This document shows positions 14,167 to 17,367 of a stretch of 17,367 nucleotides of DNA, one piece after another. Numbering within the stretch: the first letter of the stretch is position 1; each line of letters opens with the position of its first letter. The stretch is taken from contig DLGU01000036.1 of assembly GCA_002482865.1 (NCBI GenBank), positions 9,948-27,314 of the forward strand, read 5' to 3'. Source of the stretch: Porphyrobacter sp. UBA7686 (GTDB lineage Bacteria > Pseudomonadota > Alphaproteobacteria > Sphingomonadales > Sphingomonadaceae). The position numbers were made by a program, and so were the translations under genes. The notes under the pieces are model-generated. The model searched no databases. It was not told where the DNA came from and saw only the letters and a list, made by a program, of their open reading frames with translations.

Positions 14167-15174
14167 TCAGACCGTCCCGGTATCGAGCCAGCGCGCCAGC
14201 TTTTCCGCAATGGCGCGGAACGGCGCGGCGGTCTCGTCATCGCCAGCGGCGGGAGGATTGCCCTGGTCGCCTGCGATCCGGGTGGCGAGCGTCAGCGGCA
14301 CGCGGCCCAGGAACGGGATTTCAAGCGCGGTGGCGAATTTCTCGACCCCGCCCGAACCGAACGGGTCGCTGATATGGCCGCATTCGGGGCAGCAATAGCC
14401 TGCCATGTTCTCGACCAGCCCGATGATCGGCACGTCGCCCTGTTCGAACAGCTGGCCCGCGCGCGCTGCGTCGATCAGCGCGAGATCCTGCGGGGTGGAC
14501 ACCAGCACCGCGCCATCCGGGCGGTGGGCCGACAGCATCGAAAGCTGCACATCGCCGGTGCCGGGCGGCAAGTCGATCAGCAGCAGATCAGTATCGCCCC
14601 AATCGGCATCGACCAGTTGCGTCAGCGCCTTGCCGGTCATCGGCCCGCGCCATGCCAGCGCCTTGCCGGGCGCGACGATGTGACCCATCGACAGCACCTT
14701 GACGTTATAGGGACTGTCGATCGCCACCAGCTGCGAGCCATCGGCGGTCGCGCCGGGCTTGATGCCTTCGGTCTTCAACAGTTTGGGCTGGGACGGGCCA
14801 TAGATGTCGCCATCAATCACGCCGACCTTGCGGCCCATCCGGGCGAGCGCCACTGCGAGATTGGTGGTCAACGTCGATTTACCGACCCCGCCCTTGCCGC
14901 TCCCCACGGCAATCAACCGCCGCCGCCGCCGCTCACCGGTCAGCGCGATGCGCACTTCGTCGATTTCCGCCAGCGGATTGAGCGCGGCGGTGATAGCCGC
15001 TTCCAGCTCCGCGCGGGCGGAATCGGACAGGTCACCGGCCTCGGCCACGATCACCGCACGTCGCGCGACGATCCGGGCGGAGCGCAGCCGATGGTTGATT
15101 TCCGGGGTCAAGGCGGCGCGGATCAGCGCCTCTTCGGCAGCGGGCTGGCGGGGTTCTTGGGGTGACTTGTCCAT
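14167..15174 (-). CDS. mrp: Mrp/ApbC-type Fe-S carrier P-loop ATPase
   Basis: A 335-residue cytosolic homodimeric NTPase that binds and delivers Fe-S clusters. A weak N-terminal FSCA (DUF59-like) region (about 14-80) is followed by a basic link (ERRRRR) and the ATPase domain. The deviant Walker A is GKGGVGKS (93-100). DGDIYGPSQPKLL (121-133) is the A-prime motif, IDLPPGTGDVQLS (200-212) the Walker B/switch region, and C262-P-E-C265 the cluster-binding CxxC. VENMAGYCCPEC is typical of the family. The start ATG 15174 has AGAGG about 9 nt upstream. It is divergent from hflK and directly upstream of a molybdenum hydroxylase gene; that pairing suggests a role in supplying Fe-S clusters, but Mrp is a general carrier. 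Confidence 0.93.
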   Translation of the reverse strand: MDKSPQEPRQPAAEEALIRAALTPEINHRLRSARIVARRAVIVAEAGDLSDSARAELEAAITAALNPLAEIDEVRIALTGERRRRRLIAVGSGKGGVGKSTLTTNLAVALARMGRKVGVIDGDIYGPSQPKLLKTEGIKPGATADGSQLVAIDSPYNVKVLSMGHIVAPGKALAWRGPMTGKALTQLVDADWGDTDLLLIDLPPGTGDVQLSMLSAHRPDGAVLVSTPQDLALIDAARAGQLFEQGDVPIIGLVENMAGYCCPECGHISDPFGSGGVEKFATALEIPFLGRVPLTLATRIAGDQGNPPAAGDDETAAPFRAIAEKLARWLDTGTV

Positions 15175-15237
15175 TTCGGCACGCCTCTACCACCAAATTC
15201 ACGCAGCGAACCCCTGTTTTTCGCCAGAACGCGTGCC

Positions 15238-15243
15238 TATAAA
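15238..15243 (+). promoter_or_regulatory. Candidate -10 box of the hflK-hflC operon
   Basis: TATAAA lies at 15238-15243 in the 132-nt gap between the mrp and hflK starts. A start of transcription near 15250 would give a leader of about 55 nt before the ATG at 15307. This also argues against using the ATG at 15250 as the hflK start. The -35 is poor. Confidence 0.35.
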
Positions 15244-15306
15244 CACCTTATGCAAAGATTAGACGGCTGGAGAGAACGACTTGGCGCTGGCCTAAAAGGC
15301 TTCGCC

Positions 15307-16407
15307 ATGGCTGGCAAAAACAACCCCTGGGGCGGCAGCGGAAGCGGCGACGAACCCAGCGGGGATGGGCCTGCGGGCGATGGCGATGCAGGGAGCGGCG
15401 GCGGCCCGCGCAACCCGTGGCTGCCCGGCGGCGGTGAACCCGGCAAGCGGCGTTCGGCCAGCATTGAGGACATCTTCAAGAGCCGCGGCCCCGAAGGCCC
15501 GCGCCGCGCAGGCGGCGGTGGTGGCGGCGGCGGCCCGACCTTCCGACTACCCGAGCGTCCCAATGGCAAGAGCTGGGCGCCTGTCATCATCGGCGGGATT
15601 GCGGTGGGGTGGGCCGGCGTTACCAGTTTCCACTTCATTCAGCCCGGCGAACAGGCCGTCGTCACCTGGTTGGGCGGCAAGTATTCGCACACGCTCGAAA
15701 CCACCGGCTTCACCGCGCCCTGGCCGATCCACATGGTCGAAAAGGAAAACGTGACACAGGTCCGGCTCGAGGAAGTGCCCGGCACCAAGACCGAAAAGCT
15801 GATCCTGACCGGCGACCAGAACCTTGTCGATCTGAGCTATCTGATCCGCTGGAACATCTCCGATCTGGCGCTTTACAAGTATCAGCTCAACGATCCGCGC
15901 AACGCCTTGCTGGAAATCGGCGAGGCCGCGATGCGCGCCGCCGTTGCGCGGCAAGATCTCGACAGTGTACTGACCGGCGCCGGCCGGGCCGAGATCGAAC
16001 AGGATGTGAGCGCCGCTATGCAGGCACGGCTCGATGCCTATCGCTCCGGGATCAAGGTGCAGGGCATCGAAATCAACAAGGTCGATCCGCCGAGCCGGGT
16101 GGAAGAAGCGTTCAAGGACGTCTCGTCCGCGCAGCAGGATGCCGATGCCGCGATCAACCGGTCGCGCGCGGTGGCGCAACAAACCCTCGCCCGCGCGCAG
16201 GGTGACGCCAGCGAATTCAACGACATCTACGAGGAATACAAGCTCGCGCCCGAAGTGACGCGCCGCCGCCTCTATTACGAGACCATGGAGCAGATCCTGT
16301 CCAAGACCGACAAGACGATCGTCGAAGGCGGCAATGTGACGCCGTACCTGCCGCTGCCCGAGCTGAAGCGCCGTGCGCAGACGCCTCCGCCGCCGCAGGG
16401 GGAGTAA
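15307..16407 (+). CDS. hflK: HflK, SPFH-domain subunit of the FtsH modulator
   Basis: A 366-residue inner-membrane protein with a large periplasmic part. The N-terminal 88 residues are Gly/Pro/Asp-rich, starting MAGKNNPWGG and containing RNPWLPGGG and an eight-Gly run (69-76), as usual for HflK. One membrane helix spans about 90-108. The SPFH/band-7 domain follows (about 110-275; PGEQAVVTWLGGKY at 113-126, TGDQNLVDLSYLIRW at 168-182), then a helical segment with QQDADAAINRSRA (276-288) and a C-terminal Pro-rich tail. HflK forms a large membrane ring with HflC around FtsH and modulates its proteolysis. I chose ATG 15307 (AAAAGG 8-9 nt upstream) over the in-frame ATG 15250, which lies next to the candidate -10. 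hflC follows after 4 nt. Confidence 0.93.
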   Translation: MAGKNNPWGGSGSGDEPSGDGPAGDGDAGSGGGPRNPWLPGGGEPGKRRSASIEDIFKSRGPEGPRRAGGGGGGGGPTFRLPERPNGKSWAPVIIGGIAVGWAGVTSFHFIQPGEQAVVTWLGGKYSHTLETTGFTAPWPIHMVEKENVTQVRLEEVPGTKTEKLILTGDQNLVDLSYLIRWNISDLALYKYQLNDPRNALLEIGEAAMRAAVARQDLDSVLTGAGRAEIEQDVSAAMQARLDAYRSGIKVQGIEINKVDPPSRVEEAFKDVSSAQQDADAAINRSRAVAQQTLARAQGDASEFNDIYEEYKLAPEVTRRRLYYETMEQILSKTDKTIVEGGNVTPYLPLPELKRRAQTPPPPQGE

Positions 16408-16411
16408 GGAC

Positions 16412-17257
16412 ATGACCAACCTGTTTCAGACCTACAAGCCCTTCGTCATTGGCGCGATTGTGGTGGCCGTCGCCCTGCTTTCCAGCGTGGTGATCGTGCC
16501 CGAAACCCATCAGGGCGTCGTGGTGCAAGCCGGTAAGCCGGTGCGGACGTTCAACCAGTTCCGCCCCGATGTGCCCTATGGCCAGACCGGGGCGGGGTTG
16601 CAGCTGCGCATTCCGTTCATCGAAGAAGTCCGGATGATTGACCGCCGGGTGCTCGATCTCGATATGGAGCGCACCCAGGTGCTCTCCAACGATCAGCAGC
16701 GTCTGCAAGTCGATGCCTATGCGCGCTATCGCATCATCGATCCGGTCAAGCTGGTCAAAAGCGCTGGCTCTGAAGCCCAGCTCGAATCCCAATTGCTGCC
16801 GATCCTGACCTCGGTGCTGCGGCAGGAACTGGGGCGTCGGCCGTTTTCGGCGCTGATCAATGCCGAACGCGGGACGGCGATGACCAACATCACCGCCACG
16901 CTCGACAAGCAGGCGCGCAATTACGGAGCGCAGGTGCTCGACGTGCGGATCAAGGCGGCTGACCTTCCCGAAGGTCGCCCGCTGGATGCTGCCTTCACCC
17001 GGATGCAGACCGATCGCGAGGAAGAGGCGACCACGATCCGTGCCGCCGGTCAGCGCGATGCGCAGATCATCCAGGCCGAAGCTTCGGCTGAAGCGGCGCG
17101 CATTTATGCCGATGCCTATGGAAAAGACCCGAAGTTCTACGATTTCTACCGCGCCATGCAGAGCTACCGCAAAACCTTCCTGCAAGGTGAGGGGCAGAGC
17201 ACGATGGTGCTGTCGGAGGACAGCGAATACTTCCGCCAGTTCAAGGGTGACCGCTGA
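16412..17257 (+). CDS. hflC: HflC, SPFH-domain partner of HflK
   Basis: A 281-residue inner-membrane protein. A single membrane helix lies at about 11-29, followed by the periplasmic SPFH/band-7 domain (VVIVPETHQGVVVQAGKP at 26-43; RIPFIEEVRMIDRRVLDLD near 66-84; QRLQVDAYARYRIIDP near 95-110), and an Ala/Glu-rich helix (EEEATTIRAAGQRDAQIIQ region) ending in the conserved SEYFRQFKG. This is the usual HflC layout and near-usual length (about 290-330). ATG 16412 has AAGGA 4 nt before it, and hflK ends at 16407. HflC acts with HflK on FtsH. Confidence 0.95.
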   Translation: MTNLFQTYKPFVIGAIVVAVALLSSVVIVPETHQGVVVQAGKPVRTFNQFRPDVPYGQTGAGLQLRIPFIEEVRMIDRRVLDLDMERTQVLSNDQQRLQVDAYARYRIIDPVKLVKSAGSEAQLESQLLPILTSVLRQELGRRPFSALINAERGTAMTNITATLDKQARNYGAQVLDVRIKAADLPEGRPLDAAFTRMQTDREEEATTIRAAGQRDAQIIQAEASAEAARIYADAYGKDPKFYDFYRAMQSYRKTFLQGEGQSTMVLSEDSEYFRQFKGDR

Positions 17258-17284
17258 GCAATCGACCAAGCGCCAACAAGCGGC

Positions 17285-17318
17285 GCTGAACGCCGCTGAT
17301 GTTCAATCAGCGTTCAGC
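17285..17318 (+). terminator. Inverted repeat downstream of hflC
   Basis: GCTGAACGC (17285-17293) pairs with GCGTTCAGC (17310-17318), and TGA (17297-17299) with TCA (17307-17309) around a TGTTCAA loop. A competing inner hairpin (CGCTGA with TCAGCG) is also possible. It lies 28 nt after the hflC stop. It could be a terminator without a U tract, or an operator for the next gene beyond the window. Confidence 0.4.
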
Positions 17319-17367
17319 CCACAAAGGCGCATTTGGGGCGCGAAGTCGGCCTTCACGGTCGGCCCCG

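Noticed and set aside
12172..15165. A 997-codon open frame on the plus strand
   Set aside because: It lies opposite the molybdenum hydroxylase and mrp genes, both strongly supported by motifs. Its translation is rich in Arg, Gly, His and Gln, with no recognisable domain. Long antisense frames are common at this GC content.
15250..15306. Upstream ATG extending HflK by 19 residues
   Set aside because: There is no ribosome site before it, it lies about 7 nt from the candidate -10 box, and the downstream ATG at 15307 starts the typical MAGKNNPWGG sequence.
16217..17269. A 350-codon minus-strand open frame opposite hflC
   Set aside because: hflC is clearly recognised on the plus strand, with a good ribosome site and operon context, so this frame is a shadow.

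Overview
This 17.4 kb window is high-GC, gene-dense chromosomal DNA, most likely from an alphaproteobacterium of the order Sphingomonadales (Erythrobacteraceae or a relative). That placement is an inference from gene content and style: an Oar-like TonB-dependent receptor, a divergent mrp / hflK-hflC pair, ferrochelatase next to a cytochrome P450, a DUF1674 (SdhAF4-type) protein divergent from rsmB, and GC-rich intergenic hairpins. I see no phage, plasmid, transposase, CRISPR or defence genes. The content is mainly housekeeping and metabolic. No gap without a gene exceeds 300 bases; the longest (654-929) is 276.

Left part (1-4290). The window opens inside a minus-strand TonB-dependent receptor gene whose start, signal peptide and Pho-box-like upstream site are visible. 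It is followed by a 2-oxoglutarate/Fe(II) oxygenase of the isopenicillin-N-synthase-like family (minus), a CNT-family nucleoside transporter with an unusual hydrophilic insertion (minus), and a divergent six-helix YhhQ-type queuosine-precursor transporter (plus).

Middle part (4290-9280). A GC-rich hairpin cluster lies beside tRNA-Lys(UUU) on the minus strand. Next come folK and an N-carbamoylputrescine-amidase-like gene separated by only 4 nt (an apparent operon), a secreted COG4798-type methyltransferase, and the divergent msrA. A pair of inverted REP-like hairpins separates msrA from the convergent rsmB. Divergent from rsmB is a 56-residue SdhAF4-family protein.

Right part (9280-17367). 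On the minus strand are, in transcription order, mrp (Fe-S carrier ATPase), an orphan Tat-exported molybdenum hydroxylase large subunit only 3 nt after it, hemH and a cytochrome P450. Fe-S carrier, Mo enzyme, haem synthesis and haem enzyme genes therefore sit in one co-directional run, although joint transcription of the four is not shown. Divergent from mrp is hflK-hflC, the membrane SPFH complex that modulates FtsH, followed by a strong inverted repeat at the window edge.

The best leads for a second look are the REP pair, whose four sequence differences form two compensatory base-pair swaps; the molybdenum hydroxylase with altered cofactor-pocket motifs and no visible Fe-S partner subunit; the exported methyltransferase with a histidine-rich mature N-terminus; the CNT transporter insertion; and the Pho-box-like site before the receptor. 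I did not find a convincing new multi-gene system.
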